A DNA stretch of 64,000 bases from Allolobophora icterica (Eukaryota; Annelida; Clitellata; Crassiclitellata; Lumbricidae). The stretch covers positions 16,099,808-16,163,807 of the forward strand of contig OY744612.1 in NCBI GenBank assembly GCA_963556255.1, read 5' to 3'. Below the pieces are notes generated by a model. The model saw only the letters and a list, made by a program, of their open reading frames with translations, searched no databases and was not told where the DNA came from. Below, piece by piece: positions 1 to 10,306 of this stretch (its first letter is position 1; each line of letters opens with the position of its first letter). The translations under genes were made by a program, and so were the position numbers.

Positions 1-37
1 AACTGGGACAAAGGTTGACGGATACAACTCATGACAT

Positions 38-1217
38 AATCGTAATCGTTATCTCCAATTTTCTAGAGCGCCTCTTTAAAGCTAAGCGCAAAGCACACTA
101 GCTTATTCACGAGGGCTGCATCGTATCCGAGGGATTGTCCAGAGATCGATGTCCATTGGTGGTCCCTGTCCGGTTGCAAGGGAGACCAGAGAGAGGCAGA
201 GCAGCTGTAACGGCGGGTTTCGTTGAGGACGAGAAAGCTTGGAAGGCAGAGTATCAGATGGATTAGGGTTGGAATTCTTCAAGAGGTGAGTCCAATTTGA
301 GTGGAAAGCCTGTGGGGTGATGAGTAGAGGAGCCTGGGATAGATGACAGTGAGCGAGTGATGGTATTGGTGAAGGAACTGAGAAAATGCGGAATTCGGGG
401 AAGTTCGTTCCAGAGTTAAGGTGCAGTGCGAGATATGGATCTGTTAGAGAACTTGAGGCGAGTACCGGTGTGGCTGGATGGTGAAGTGTTCGCAAAAGTA
501 CTTTGCCTGGGAGTATTGCAGTGTGAACATTGTATTTTAGCGACAGGACTTTGAAGTGGATGTGCTCAGGGATTTTCAGCCAGTGGAGTGATACAAGAAT
601 GGGAGTGACATGGTGATGCTTGGATGTCCTAATGACAGCTCGGGCAAGAGAATTTTGGATGAGTTGTAGACGCTTCATTGGATGGATTAGAGGTTAAGGA
701 AAATGGAATTACAGTAATCAAGCTTAGAGAGGACAATGGATGTAGTTTGAAAGTTAAGCATAGGTCGAGTGCGGCGTAGGTCACGAATATGCATGAATTA
801 GGTGCGCGAAAAGGTTGGAGATGTGATTAGAGATGGATAGATGTGGATCAATGGTAACGCCAAGATTGCGCACAGGTGAGCAGTAGGTGAAAGTGAGAGA
901 TGAAGAGCTGGTGGGTAGGTGTATGGAAGGGTCAGGGATTTTCTTGCTCTGATCTGGGAGGCCAAGGATGATAAATTTAGCTTTGGCAGGCCTGAGGCGG
1001 AGGAGGTTGAAGAACATCCATTTAGAGATAAAGTTAACGAGGTCGAGTAGGTGAGCAATAGAGGTGGAGAAAGAGCTGGGGGAAAAGGATACGAAGAGTT
1101 GGGCGTCGTCCGCAAACAGACGGTGGTCAACAGAAGAGGATTTTATGAGATGGGTCAGTAGTGTAAAGGATGAACAGAAGTGGACCTAGGACGAAGACTT
1201 CAGGAGCACCACAAGAG
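38..1217 (-). mobile_element. L2/CR1-like LINE, 3' part of RT ORF and tail
   Basis: On the - strand this reads as the C-terminal half of a non-LTR retrotransposon reverse transcriptase with frameshifts. The catalytic box is FADD (1105-1116) followed by AQLF, then the AKFIILGLPDQ block near 960-1000 and the LHWLKIPEHIHFKVLSL block near 560-590. The 3' end carries a short ATTACG-type tail near 39-50. It is homologous to the + strand copy at 14985-16410, with the same block order and closely matching nucleotides. The element is interrupted by a hAT insertion at 1226 and resumes at 2821. It is inactive because of frameshifts and 5' truncation. I assign the L2/CR1 group from block order and wording, not from a search. 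Confidence 0.85.
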
Positions 1218-1728
1218 AGTGGGAGTAGACCTGGGAGTGACTTTTGTCAGCCTATCTGACCCCACTTGACCCTAAAGTGACTTAAGGTCGACTTGAAGTC
1301 GACGACTTGGAGCCAAAACGACTTGATACGACTTGGCAGAAAAACAACCAACTTCCGACTTAAAGTCGACTTCTGACATGGTAATAACGATTACGTACGG
1401 CTAATAATAGGCTACAATATGTCAAGTCAATTTTGCCTGGCAAGCATTAGGCCTACTTTCATAAAAAAAAGAACGAGACCTCAACACCTGATGAATAAAA
1501 TTGTTAACATTTTGATTCGCCATTTTTTTATGAAACGTACGTGTGATGTTTTAACATAGAATAACAAATTGTATGAATAATAAATCGGCACGACACCGAT
1601 AAAAATTAAGTAAGTAACTGTTTAGCCAAGCCCGCGTCGATACTCTTTATAATAGTTTTCAAACTTCGTGTGTCCTACGAGAAACGCTTTGGAATGTCTG
1701 GAATGTGAATGCGACGACCTCCCTAAGG

Positions 1729-2067
1729 CCGGTGTCACGAAATAGAGTATCCCCCATACATGCGTATCCCCCTTAGCGAAATGGAGTATTCGGCTTAGTT
1801 TGCATTTTTGGCGGTTTCTAAGTGTATTCAGTCGTACTGTTTAGATTTATTGCACACATAAAATTTTTGAATTGCGATCTTTAGTTTGTACGTCGACCTG
1901 AAATCAATTTACTTTGTTGTTGGTGATTTTGACTGGAATTTCGTCGAGGCTATCGTGATGCGTATGACGAGGGGGGATAGAATGGTTCATCCCACCGGAT
2001 ACTCTAAACCGGTTTATTCCATCCGGGGGGTAGGCTTTAGGGGGGATAGAATATCTCGGGACACCGG
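1729..2067. mobile_element. Nested inverted-repeat element inside the hAT insertion
   Basis: The outer ends are CCGGTGTC and GACACCGG. The inner ends continue as imperfect inverted repeats leading into TATCCCCC and GGGGGGATAGA blocks. The host hAT has two copies of a roughly 220-bp repeat. The first copy is split exactly here, while the second (from about 2272) is unsplit at AAGGCCTGCATATC and so provides an empty site. The superfamily is not assigned. CCGG on both sides could be a 4-bp target duplication or part of the terminal repeat. Confidence 0.7.
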
Positions 2068-2480
2068 CAGATCATGCCGGTGAGCGCAGTTGGCCCAGCC
2101 CGCCGACACTCGGCGGGGTGGCCGGGTGGACGTGCGGGCGCACACCCGTACGGACGGACGGATTCACGCATAGACAAACAGCGGTTACTAAGTCTGTCTG
2201 TCTGTCTGTGCCACCTTCCCTTTCACCCTCCCTCTCCCTCCCACCTTCCATCCCTCTCCTAATCTCACTGCGTTCGACGACCTCCATAAGGCCTGCATAT
2301 CACGCGGGCGATCGAAATTGGCCCGGCCCGCCGACGCTCGGCGCTGGGGAGGTAAACGTGCAGGCGCACACCAGGACACACGGACAGATAGACGAATTGA
2401 CACATGACAAACAGCGGTTAGTGAGTCTGTCTCTGCCTCCCTCCCTCCCGCTACTTCTCCCTTTCCCATCATATATGACG
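2068..2480. repeat. Two imperfect copies of a GC-rich unit of about 220 bp
   Basis: Matching blocks occur in order in both copies: TTGGCCCAGCCCGCCGACAC against TTGGCCCGGCCCGCCGACGC, then an ACGTGC(G/A)GGCGCACACC block, then ACAAACAGCGGTTA, then GTCTGTCT-rich tracts. Overlapping ORFs in several frames come from this low-complexity composition and are not treated as genes. Confidence 0.8.
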
Positions 2481-2820
2481 GGCAATCATCTTGTACATAA
2501 TAATATCGCAGCCCAAGTACGCGATAGAAGTTAGCTAGAAATGGCAGACATATGCTTCAATCGTTTTTGCCAAAACACTACAAAACTGCTTAAATCCTGC
2601 CTTAACCTCACGGTCATTATTGTGATGTGATAAATTTAGATTTGTTTGTGTCTCAAGTCAGTTTATGTCGACTTGTGGAGAAAACAACTTCAAGTCACTT
2701 TACTTGTACAAATTCGACTTGGGGTTAGTTGCGCTAAGCAGAAACGACTCGACTCGACTTGGGATGACCAAGTCGACCCAAGTCGACTTATTGGGGTCGA
2801 CTCCCAGGTCTAAGTGGGAG

Positions 2821-2985
2821 GGGTTGCGACGAGTGGCTTTTGTAGGCTTTTAACAGAGAAGGAACGGGAAGACAAGTAAGGCTGGAACCAGAGTAGAGCA
2901 GTGTCAGTCTGTCGGAGACGCCAAACCAAGAGAACAGCCGTAGGAGAAGTAAGTAGTTCGTGATCTATGGTGCTCCCCTCACTCC
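2821..2985 (-). mobile_element. LINE, 5' continuation beyond the hAT insertion
   Basis: On the - strand this encodes TIDHELL, LVWRLRQTDTALLWFQPYL and SSRSFSVKS. It aligns with the + strand copy around 15138-15260, which has the corresponding DTIDHSLL and GSSPTCLPDLSLL region. It is the upstream part of the same element as 38-1217. Homology stops near 2985, which I take as the 5' truncation point. Confidence 0.8.
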
Positions 2986-3831
2986 GGCGACTGGCTGATG
3001 GTCCTGACAATCCCGTCGTGTGGCCTGTGGCTCAGCCTTATTTGTCGGGCGCCTGGAAAGGCTGGTTTCCCGGCGATCAAGGAGCCCTCGAGCTTGAATC
3101 GCACCGGTGGTAAATGACCTGACTCTTATCCCATGCAGGGCCGGCAGAAGCTTGGTGTGGAATGCCACGGTGGCTGACACTCTGCCCCATCCTACCTCAT
3201 TTCAACTGCGGCACGAGCTGCTGCGGCGGAGGCGGCTGATGACAGGAAGACTCTGGGAACACACAGTTTTCTAGCGCTGGCTTTATAAAAGTTAGGCCTT
3301 GTCAAGAACAAGGGCCTTGATTTTATAGCAGAACTGCGTCGACACCTCTCTGGAGCAACGGGCGAGACAAGTTTTTTTACATCAGAGAATCTCGATAAGG
3401 CCTATCATCCAACGTTTTAACGCGGTTGCTTTCAGCGGCTGGATGGTAGCAGGTCAAAACGAATTGGACGAGGGATAACCGTTCCAGAAAAACAACTGAT
3501 CAAATCTCTAAGACCCCGAGGGAATGAAGTACATCAGGACAAGAAAAATAATTGCAAGCACTTTAGTGTGGCCGGAATAAGTACACGCAGCAGTTGTAGT
3601 CTTGACCTATGGCAATACAGCTAGACAGAAAATGTGGCATTTTAGGGACAGAAGGGTGTAACGCTGACTGTGTTCCTTTATGTCAATGTCTCTTGGGTAA
3701 ATTTTGGAGTCTGTTTCAACAAATATTACCATAATTTCCTAAAGTGTTTAACTGATGAATTCACATTAACTCTGATCATATTTACATGACATTACATTGT
3801 ATTAATTCATTTGTATTGATGTATATTGCAG
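2986..3831. other. Unassigned; upstream intron of the collagen gene
   Basis: No collagen exon with flanking splice sites is visible here. 2986-3250 is GC-richer and has a 71-codon open frame on the - strand that I do not recognise. It may be a transposon remnant. The rest is AT-rich with no repeat I can name. It is inferred to be intronic because the first exon to the right starts within a codon. Confidence 0.4.
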
Positions 3832-3981
3832 GGCCTCCTGGTTCGCCTGGAATAAAGGGAGACACAGGACCGAGGACCGATCCATTGCCTGGTCCTAAAG
3901 GTACCAAAGGAAGCCCTGGACCTGAAGGAAACCGTGGCCCACCAGGACCCTTGGGATCTCACGGAGTACAAGGGTTTCCAG
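3832..3981 (+). CDS. COL4A2-like: Collagen IV alpha-2-like, Gly-X-Y exon
   Basis: A 150-bp exon with acceptor TATATTGCAG and donor GTTTGT. It starts with the last two bases of a split glycine codon and ends with the first base of the next one (phase 1-1, typical of collagen IV). It encodes Gly-X-Y repeats: GSP, GIK, GDT, then an interruption GPRTDPLP, then [30 protein letters not shown]. Such breaks are characteristic of the network-forming basement-membrane collagen IV as opposed to fibrillar collagens. It is the most upstream exon seen in the window. The N-terminal 7S domain and most of the triple helix must lie to the left. The protein is secreted and forms triple-helical protomers in basement membrane. 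Confidence 0.93.
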
Positions 3982-4048
3982 GTTTGTAACATGAAATAAT
4001 AGTCTGCCTGGCTTGGCCAACCCAATATTAGTGGATAGGTGGGGGCAT

Positions 4049-4240
4049 TAATGGATGGATGAATGGATGAATGGATGAATGGATGGATGCTTTGTATGAA
4101 TGGATAGTTATGAATGTTTGGTATATGCATGAATGTTGGTAAATGAATGGTAGGTAGGGTGGATAGATAAGTGGTTTAGTGAATGACTGACTGAATGAAT
4201 GAATTAATGAATGGTGGTGATGATGGTGACGACGACAATG
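4049..4240. repeat. Degenerate GGATGAAT/GAATGAAT simple repeat
   Basis: Runs of ATGGATGAATGG and TGAATGAATGAA grade into GATGATGACGA in the short intron (3982-4310) between the two Gly-X-Y exons. No coding signal. Confidence 0.85.
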
Positions 4241-4310
4241 ATGATAATGATGACATGTGTCGCCGTGTTTGGACAGTATATTACCTCTTAATTATCTGCT
4301 CTGTCTCCAG

Positions 4311-4427
4311 GTAAATCAGGTGAGCCTGGCATCCAGGGCGACCGTGGCGACCCTGGCCTCGGTGGCCCCGCTGGACCAAAAGGCCGAAGCGGGCAGAGGG
4401 GTCTTCCAGGCCTCGATGGATTACCAG
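4311..4427 (+). CDS. COL4A2-like: Collagen IV alpha-2-like, Gly-X-Y exon
   Basis: A 117-bp exon (39 codons) with acceptor CTGTCTCCAG and donor GTAAAACT. It completes the glycine left open by the previous exon and again ends one base into a glycine codon. The repeat is uninterrupted: GKS GEP GIQ GDR GDP GLG GPA GPK GRS GQR GLP GLD GLP. Codons are GC-rich compared with the surrounding intron. The phase matches both the 3832-3981 and 5475-5666 exons, so the three splice in frame with no missing exon required. Confidence 0.93.
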
Positions 4428-5474
4428 GTAAAACTAGAATTTTTAGTTGAGACGTGTAGCTTTGATAGTCGTTTACCGGTACTTCTGACTGCTATCAAGA
4501 ATGAACAATCAAATACACAAAGACATAGAATTTGTTCTAGTCTGTATCAGTACACTATTCTGTTCCCAGAGCCTGTTCTACCCCCATACTACCCGATCAC
4601 ATTCTATTATTCTCATCTGCTCTTTTTTCTATTCTACTAGATCGTTTTCTACTCTGTTATGTTTTATCATGTCCTGCCTGATGTATTCTAATCTGTAGCT
4701 AAGTCAAAACTTGTTTCATACAGTATAACTTCACATCAGTTACCTGTGTGTTGCATAAAAAGACCTTACCTTGTTTGACCTTTCACTGGTCGGTCTTACA
4801 TTACGTTACAGTGCCTCATCTTATCAAAAATTTACCTTATGTAATCTTCAAACTTTGCCTGGCCTCATCTTGCATTTTGCTCTATCTGTAGGGGTTGTTA
4901 CCCCTCTCAGATCACGTCATCGTATTGGTATGTATGCATCTGGTCGCTTAATGCAATGCCCTTTAAGTACATTGAAAACGCAATGCACTTGCCAACCTAA
5001 GTGGTGTTGATTAAGAAACAAAAGTTGATCTATAAGCAAATACTTTGCTCAGATAACGGGGAAATCATCGCAGGTGGACTCTCACAGACACATAGCGCCC
5101 CATCGATAGAGACCCAGCCAGAGTTAATGATTTCCTGGTCTGCGTTCCATTGAGGAGGAAGAATTGTGACAGATGAAGACCCCAGCACACTGAAACGCCC
5201 ATCCACTGGCACTCCTTGCAGATGGTAAAGAATCCTTTGTAGATGGTAAAGACACACGGCATCCGGGTGTCCTTCAAGCCTAGATGGCTTGAGTGCTAGA
5301 TACCTCATCTTGCACTGTCTCCCGTGTCTTTAGACACCGACAGTCCTCTGACCTCACCTGATCTTACCTGCATGTTGCCATTACCTGGTCTTGACTTACT
5401 AAAATTTATCTTCAAACGTGACTTCACCTCACCCTACCTTACCTTACCTGTGTGTTGCTGTTTATGCCACACAG
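4428..5474. other. Intron with TTACCT-rich sequence and one unexplained ORF
   Basis: 4620-4860 and 5330-5460 consist of degenerate TTACCT/CTTACC words. Between them, the - strand has a 92-codon open frame (5030-5308) with ordinary-looking composition. It contains SRLEGHPDAVCLYH and TILPPQWNADQEI. I recognise no family and see no supporting splice sites. It could be an exon of a gene or transposon fragment inside the intron, or chance. Confidence 0.4.
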
Positions 5475-5666
5475 GTGTCAAGGGTGAGGATGGCATTCCT
5501 GGTGAGGAAGGCGAGGAGGGTGCGATCCTGCCAACGGGTCATATGTTGGTGCGACACAGCCAGTCAACGTCGATCCCCACGTGTCCCGATGACACACAGA
5601 GGCTGTGGGAGGGATACAGTCTACTCTACATCGAAAGCAATGAAAAGGTGCACAGCCAGGACCTTG
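5475..5666 (+). CDS. COL4A2-like: Collagen IV alpha-2-like, helix end and start of NC1
   Basis: A 192-bp exon with acceptor TATGCCACACAG and donor GTAGGAAT. It encodes the last Gly-X-Y triplets ([15 protein letters not shown]), then the helix-to-NC1 junction [15 protein letters not shown], then [20 protein letters not shown] and [12 protein letters not shown], the first NC1 cysteine (TCP), GYSLLY and HxQDL are hallmarks of the collagen IV C4 domain. The LW-x-GYSLLY wording is closer to vertebrate alpha-2 than alpha-1. The NC1 trimerises chains and joins two protomers head to head. The exon ends one base into a glycine codon, completed 6.2 kb downstream. Confidence 0.95.
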
Positions 5667-6093
5667 GTAGGAATAGTGCACGTGCACTCTTAGATAGAGA
5701 CAAATACATGCATATATGTAAACATACGCATGCAGGCAGACATACCCCTGCATTTTGTATAATTCATTCATTTATTGAAAGCATTTATGTAGCGCCCGTT
5801 AAAGGTATCTACTCAGAAACAACAGCTCTAGAAACAGAGAACAGTTTAAAAATCCAGGGTTTGATAACGACTGCATACATAGCCAAATGAAGACTCGGAT
5901 TCATGTCGCGTGGGGGCCCCTGTGGGAGCATATTCATATGCTCACCCCGTCACCCGCAATTGAAGCTAGCCAATGTACCATCGTCACATTGCACGCAAAG
6001 AGAATGTTTCACCCAGAGTCTTGGAGCAAAGGATATATGGCCAGCAGAAAAGAAATTATACCGGGCAACGTTGTTGGCGAAATTATGAAGGTA
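5667..6093. other. Intron start; possible LINE or SINE 3' end
   Basis: Beginning of the 6212-bp intron that splits the NC1 domain. ATTTATTGAAAGCATTTATG followed by TAGCGCCC (5767-5797) resembles the GCATTTATxxAGCGCC motif found at the ends of other retroposons here, on the - strand. The remainder is unassigned. Confidence 0.4.
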
Positions 6094-6101
6094 CAGTACA
6101 C

Positions 6102-6438
6102 CAGGGCATATTTTAACTGTATAACTAGTGGGACAAATGTCCCAGTAGTCTTAGGATTTGTCCCAGTAGTCAGAGCGATTTGTCCCAGGCAATGTAAGTA
6201 CAAAGAACAACTAGTGGAACAAATGTTGCAAGAATTTAAAGATTTGTCCCAGTAGTATAATGAGAAAGGTATGACATTATTGATTATGACCCAAGAAAAG
6301 TTGTAAAAGAAGGCGATGACTAAAAAAAAAAAAAGGTCATCAACTTTTTTCGGAGATGAATTTCGAATTTTTTTGAGAAAAAGTCTAAAAGTTGGCTGAT
6401 TTTGTCCCAGTAGTCAAAATTCCTTAAAATATGCACTG
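6102..6438. mobile_element. hAT MITE, family A copy 1
   Basis: Terminal inverted repeats: the left begins CAGGGCATATTTTAA and the right ends TTAAAATATGCACTG. A perfect 8-bp target duplication CAGTACAC lies at 6094-6101 and 6439-6446. The interior carries about five subterminal copies of TTGTCCCAGTAGT in either orientation. It is 337 bp and non-coding. A second copy of the family lies at 7944-8702. Confidence 0.9.
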
Positions 6439-6446
6439 CAGTACAC

Positions 6447-7935
6447 CGCTTTTGCTGGACGAGTCTATAAGCCCTATCGATATGTCGAGTGCGCATGCGC
6501 AGTCACCTGACCCACTTAATTGTCCAAGAGGTCATTACTACCAACTTTGTCAACAAACCACGCAAGTCGTTATAGGTCGATTGCATTTAATGTTTAGGCC
6601 CAAGCCTTGTAGCATTGCTTCAAAAATATGAAAATCCATTCGTCTGGATCAACGAATCTGTGATCTGTGTTTAGCATAATTTCAACTCGAGTACTCTTAC
6701 TTAGTGAATGCATGCGGGCAATGTTAAGATGTCTGAATTAAACATCTTTAAACATCATTTTTCGGACCGCGGTTCGCTTCCCGAAGGTGGCTTATTTCAG
6801 AGATTTAAATCTCGGGCTAGCACGGTCCCAACACGGGGACCTTAAATGGCGTGACACCAATTCAACCAGGCAGCGGTGGTGAAGGATCTCAGCCGATCAA
6901 TTCATTGAAAAATGAGCAGGGTCGAAGCATATATACGGTTGCTATAGAAACTCGCATACATTTACATTTAATGAAACATTCACTACCAGTCATTGCAACA
7001 GAGTATGAAATGGTTACAGATGTTGATTCTATGTAAAAAGATTAAATATACTGAAGTTTAATTTAATTAATTAATACTTTTAATATTTCCTGGTTAAGTT
7101 TGTGCATTGCTCTCAGATGCTGCAACAGATGCCACCATGCTAGGAAAACGAAAGTATTAAAACAAGTCTCTAGCATTGATTGGCAAACATCCCAGAATGA
7201 TTTGTTAAACAATTTTCTTTCAAAAAAGGAGCCACACTTACTGAAAAATCACACCACTGCCTATTACCGAACTGCTATCTGCATTTGAATATGTGTTACT
7301 TTTAATGCTGATGAGTGCGACTTAACATGACATCAGCAGTCACAAGATTGGCAAACATCCCAGCATTGGTTTCAGCAGGATCTATGTCTGCAAAACTAAT
7401 TGGACACTTAACCTCAAGCAATCCCTTGCCACAGCATCTATTAAGTGACAATTCTATCTGGTGAAGCACACAAAACTGAACGTTTCTTATGAATGTATAA
7501 GCCACATTCCTGTTGGAACTGCTAAGCTTTCATGATCTAAGTTTTGAACCACATATATGTTTCAACTTCTTCCACTTTCCTTTCATGGCCACATCTCAGA
7601 GATCAGCAGTAACATTTTTGCCCTCCATTATCAACTTGATAACAGAAGTGGCATCACACACTTTATCAGAAATAATTTTTTTGCTCGTGTAAAAACTTCA
7701 TGTGCAAAACAAACCAAAGTGAACTTTTACTCTGACCACGTGTTTTCTTCAATCTGCTTAAGTTCAAACTCAAAGTATACAGGCAGAACAAAATCAGTAG
7801 CACAATAAAAACGTTTAGCATAATGTATGATGTGTGATGTCAATCAATCAATTAAATATTTGTTTATTGAAAGATTCCCGTCGACACGTGATAGGATTTC
7901 ACAGTGTTACAAAGACAATAATTGCAAGTGAAAAT
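6447..7935. other. Intronic sequence without recognised features
   Basis: AT-rich intron. It holds several open frames of 60-83 codons on both strands with no similarity I recognise and no shared splice phase. I see no gene and no delimitable repeat. Confidence 0.5.
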
Positions 7936-7943
7936 AAATCATA

Positions 7944-8702
7944 CAGTGCATATTTTAACTATAACTAGGGGGACAAAAGTCCCAGTAGTTTTAGGATTTG
8001 TCCCAGTATAGTTTGGGTGATTTGTCTCTGTAACACTACTTTTAATGTAATATTACAATATTAAAACGAGTGATCTCTCTCTCACTATGACAATCTGAGA
8101 ACGAGCCACCGACTGTTACTTGTTTTCTTTGCTTAACCAAATTGGAAAATAAAGTTGATCGTGGTTGCCGAAGTCAAAGCTATCATTGTTTGTTGTACCT
8201 GCAGCTCATCCACTGGGTCACAGTCACTCAGCCTGTCACTGACTTACTTTTATCAATTATGTTGGTAGTATGGTTGAACCAGGGCTGTAGTCGAGGTATA
8301 CACGGGTATACAGCGTATACTCACCTCTACAGACCGTATACTCACCTCACAAAATATTTATATTTATTTATATTAAATACTGTAGTGTATACTCACAAAA
8401 TACTGTAGCATATACTCACCTCTAATTTGTTTCGGAAAACTAACCGGTAGCATATACTCACCTCTAATTTTACCACTACAGCCCTGGGTTGAACTAATTA
8501 TGTCATATTTTCAAACTTCTATGCATGACTTTAATCAGGATATGTATAATAATAGAAAGGAAATTTGGTAAAATAAAGTGGCAAAAATGGGCTCCATTTG
8601 GCAGCCAATGCTGTAAAATGCGTTGTCCGCTGGGGCTTTGGCCCAGACGCCCTAGTCGTGGCTGACTGTCCCACTAGTCAAAATTCATTAAAATATGCAT
8701 TG
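7944..8702. mobile_element. hAT MITE, family A copy 2, with nested MITE
   Basis: Left end CAGTGCATATTTTAAC with GGGACAAAAGTCCCAGTAGT next to it; right end TTAAAATATGCATTG. Both match family A at 6102-6438. The target duplication is AAATCATA/AAATCAGA (7936-7943, 8703-8710; 7 of 8). It is longer than copy 1 because it contains extra internal sequence and the insertion at 8280-8486. Confidence 0.85.
8280..8486. mobile_element. hAT MITE, family B, nested in family A copy 2
   Basis: Ends CAGGGCTGTAGTCG and CCACTACAGCCCTG are inverted. A perfect 8-bp target duplication GGTTGAAC lies at 8272-8279 and 8487-8494. The 207-bp interior contains repeated GTATACTCACCTCTA words. It is non-coding. Confidence 0.92.
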
Positions 8703-8771
8703 AAATCAGAAAACAGTTAATGAAAGAGACTGAAGAGATTAATAGATTTTAAAGTAAAGTAGCCTATACAT

Positions 8772-10298
8772 ATAAAAGAAAAGACTGACCAGACGTCCCG
8801 GTTTTCCCGGGACAGTCCCGATTTTCTGCTAGCTGTCCCGGCAGCCGGGAAAGGTAGGCCAAACCCTAAAAATGTCCCGGTTTTTAAGAACTGACCTGAC
8901 TTATCAACGTCTCCTTGATTTTACTACTGGCATCTGGCGAGTAAATTCATTTTTAACTTCACTTTTATTTATTTATTACCATGCAGCTCATGTAGTTCAT
9001 AACTGCGCTAAAACAGCATGCGCTACCCTCCCAGTTGATGTTGAAGTAATTGTTAATAAAATCTTCAGCTATTTTCATATTTACACTGTTCGTGAATTTC
9101 TGTGAATATGTGGATTGTGGACACTGAATATAAAGAAATTTTGAATAGTGGCAACACTCGTTGGCTTTCCTTGTTGAAAGAATTTTACAAAAATTAATGT
9201 TTGATGGTTTGAAAGAATTTTATTCAGCTAAGGAAAAGTGTTCCATAGTTTAGAGACAATTTTTTGACAATCCATGTTCAGAATTGTGGTTGTGGTTCAC
9301 ACATAATCAACTTGCATTGTTTAATGCTACAATTTTGAAGATGGAAAGGAGCGTGTCTACTGCAGTTGAAGTCTGCTGTGATCTTGCAGAACTGAAAGAA
9401 AAACTAGAGAGTAGGAAAACAAATAAGTTTTTAAGCATCAAAGTAAAGCAACTCCTTAATATTGCTGTGGATTCTGGTGCCATAATTGAGGATGACTTTT
9501 TGCAAGCAGTTCAATCTTTTTTATGCAACTTCGTTGGAATATTTTGACATGTGGGAATTTAGTTACACACCATTCAAGCTGTTCAGTTGGTTGAACTTGA
9601 GAGGAAGAATTACTTGGGATATGTTTGAAAAAAGCCTTGAGGATCTTATCAAAATTTGTGAGCCAGTTGGGTATGACACTGATGACAATGCACTGTTTGA
9701 TGAAATGACATGCGTTTGTAATTTTGTTAGTCTAGAAAAAGTGGAACAATGGAATGAAAACAATGTTGCGGTCGATAGCAGATGGGTGCAGATTTTCAAT
9801 GATCTGAAAGAAAGAGAGATTATTCTTCCAGATTTGAAAATGATTCTACAATTCTTGTTAGCAATTCCTGGAACTAATGCTCCAGTTGAGCGAGGTTTCT
9901 CACTGATGAACTCTTATTGGTCAGATCAAAAAGTCGATTATCAGAAGAAACTCTTGAAGCTGTTATGATAGTTAAAGTGAATAAAAATTATGGAAGAAAC
10001 ATGTGTTGAATTTTATGACAGAATATTAGCAGACAAAAAGCTTTTAAGAAGCACACATTCAAGCGCCAAATATGAGTGACTGATTTGATAAATTTATAAT
10101 TAAATTTTAAATTTACAAGCATGATTTGCAATAAAACCTTTCAGTTATACCAATATTTATGTATATTGTATATTATTGCATAATGTATAAGCATAAAATA
10201 GATATTTGTGCAAGTTATATTATCATTATTGACAAAACACAAATTGATTTTGTGATTGAAGTGTCCCGGTTTTTAGTTTCCAATATCTGGTCAGCCTA
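8772..10298 (+). mobile_element. Decayed autonomous hAT transposon
   Basis: Contains a broken hAT transposase (see 8872-9968). Near the left end is GACTGACCAGACGTCCCGG; near the right end is CCGGTTTTTAGTTTC, then ATCTGGTCAGCC. The inverted core is CTGACCAGA with CCCGGTTTT just inside. TATACAT flanks both sides (8765-8771, 10300-10306) and is probably most of an 8-bp target duplication with one mismatch. The exact left boundary is uncertain. Confidence 0.75.
8872..9968 (+). pseudogene. hAT transposase pseudogene
   Basis: Reading across frames gives, in order: HNCAKTACATLPVDVEVIVN (about 8999-9059), EILNSGNTRWLSLL (about 9133-9175; TRWLSL is a conserved hAT block), HNQLALFNATILKMERSVST (about 9305-9364), and the C-terminal dimerisation block LLAIPGTNAPVERGFSLMNS (about 9857-9916). 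At least three frameshifts or stops separate these pieces, so no intact protein can be made. The N-terminal BED zinc finger and first catalytic Asp region are not recognisable. The family normally binds transposon ends in the nucleus and cuts and pastes them with 8-bp duplications. Confidence 0.88.
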
Positions 10299-10306
10299 GT
10301 ATACAT

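Larger units (their letters stand above)
1226..2812. mobile_element. hAT-type DNA transposon inserted in a LINE
   Basis: The ends are inverted: the left begins TAGACCTGGGAGT and the right ends with its complement, ACTCCCAGGTCTA apart from one base. An 8-bp direct repeat AGTGGGAG lies immediately outside both ends (1218-1225 and 2813-2820). This is the length expected for hAT target duplications. Both subterminal regions are rich in AAGTCGACTT-like words (1270-1370 and 2650-2800). No transposase ORF is recognisable, so it is non-autonomous. Removing the insert and one duplication restores LINE homology to the uninterrupted copy near 15260-15300. Confidence 0.9.
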
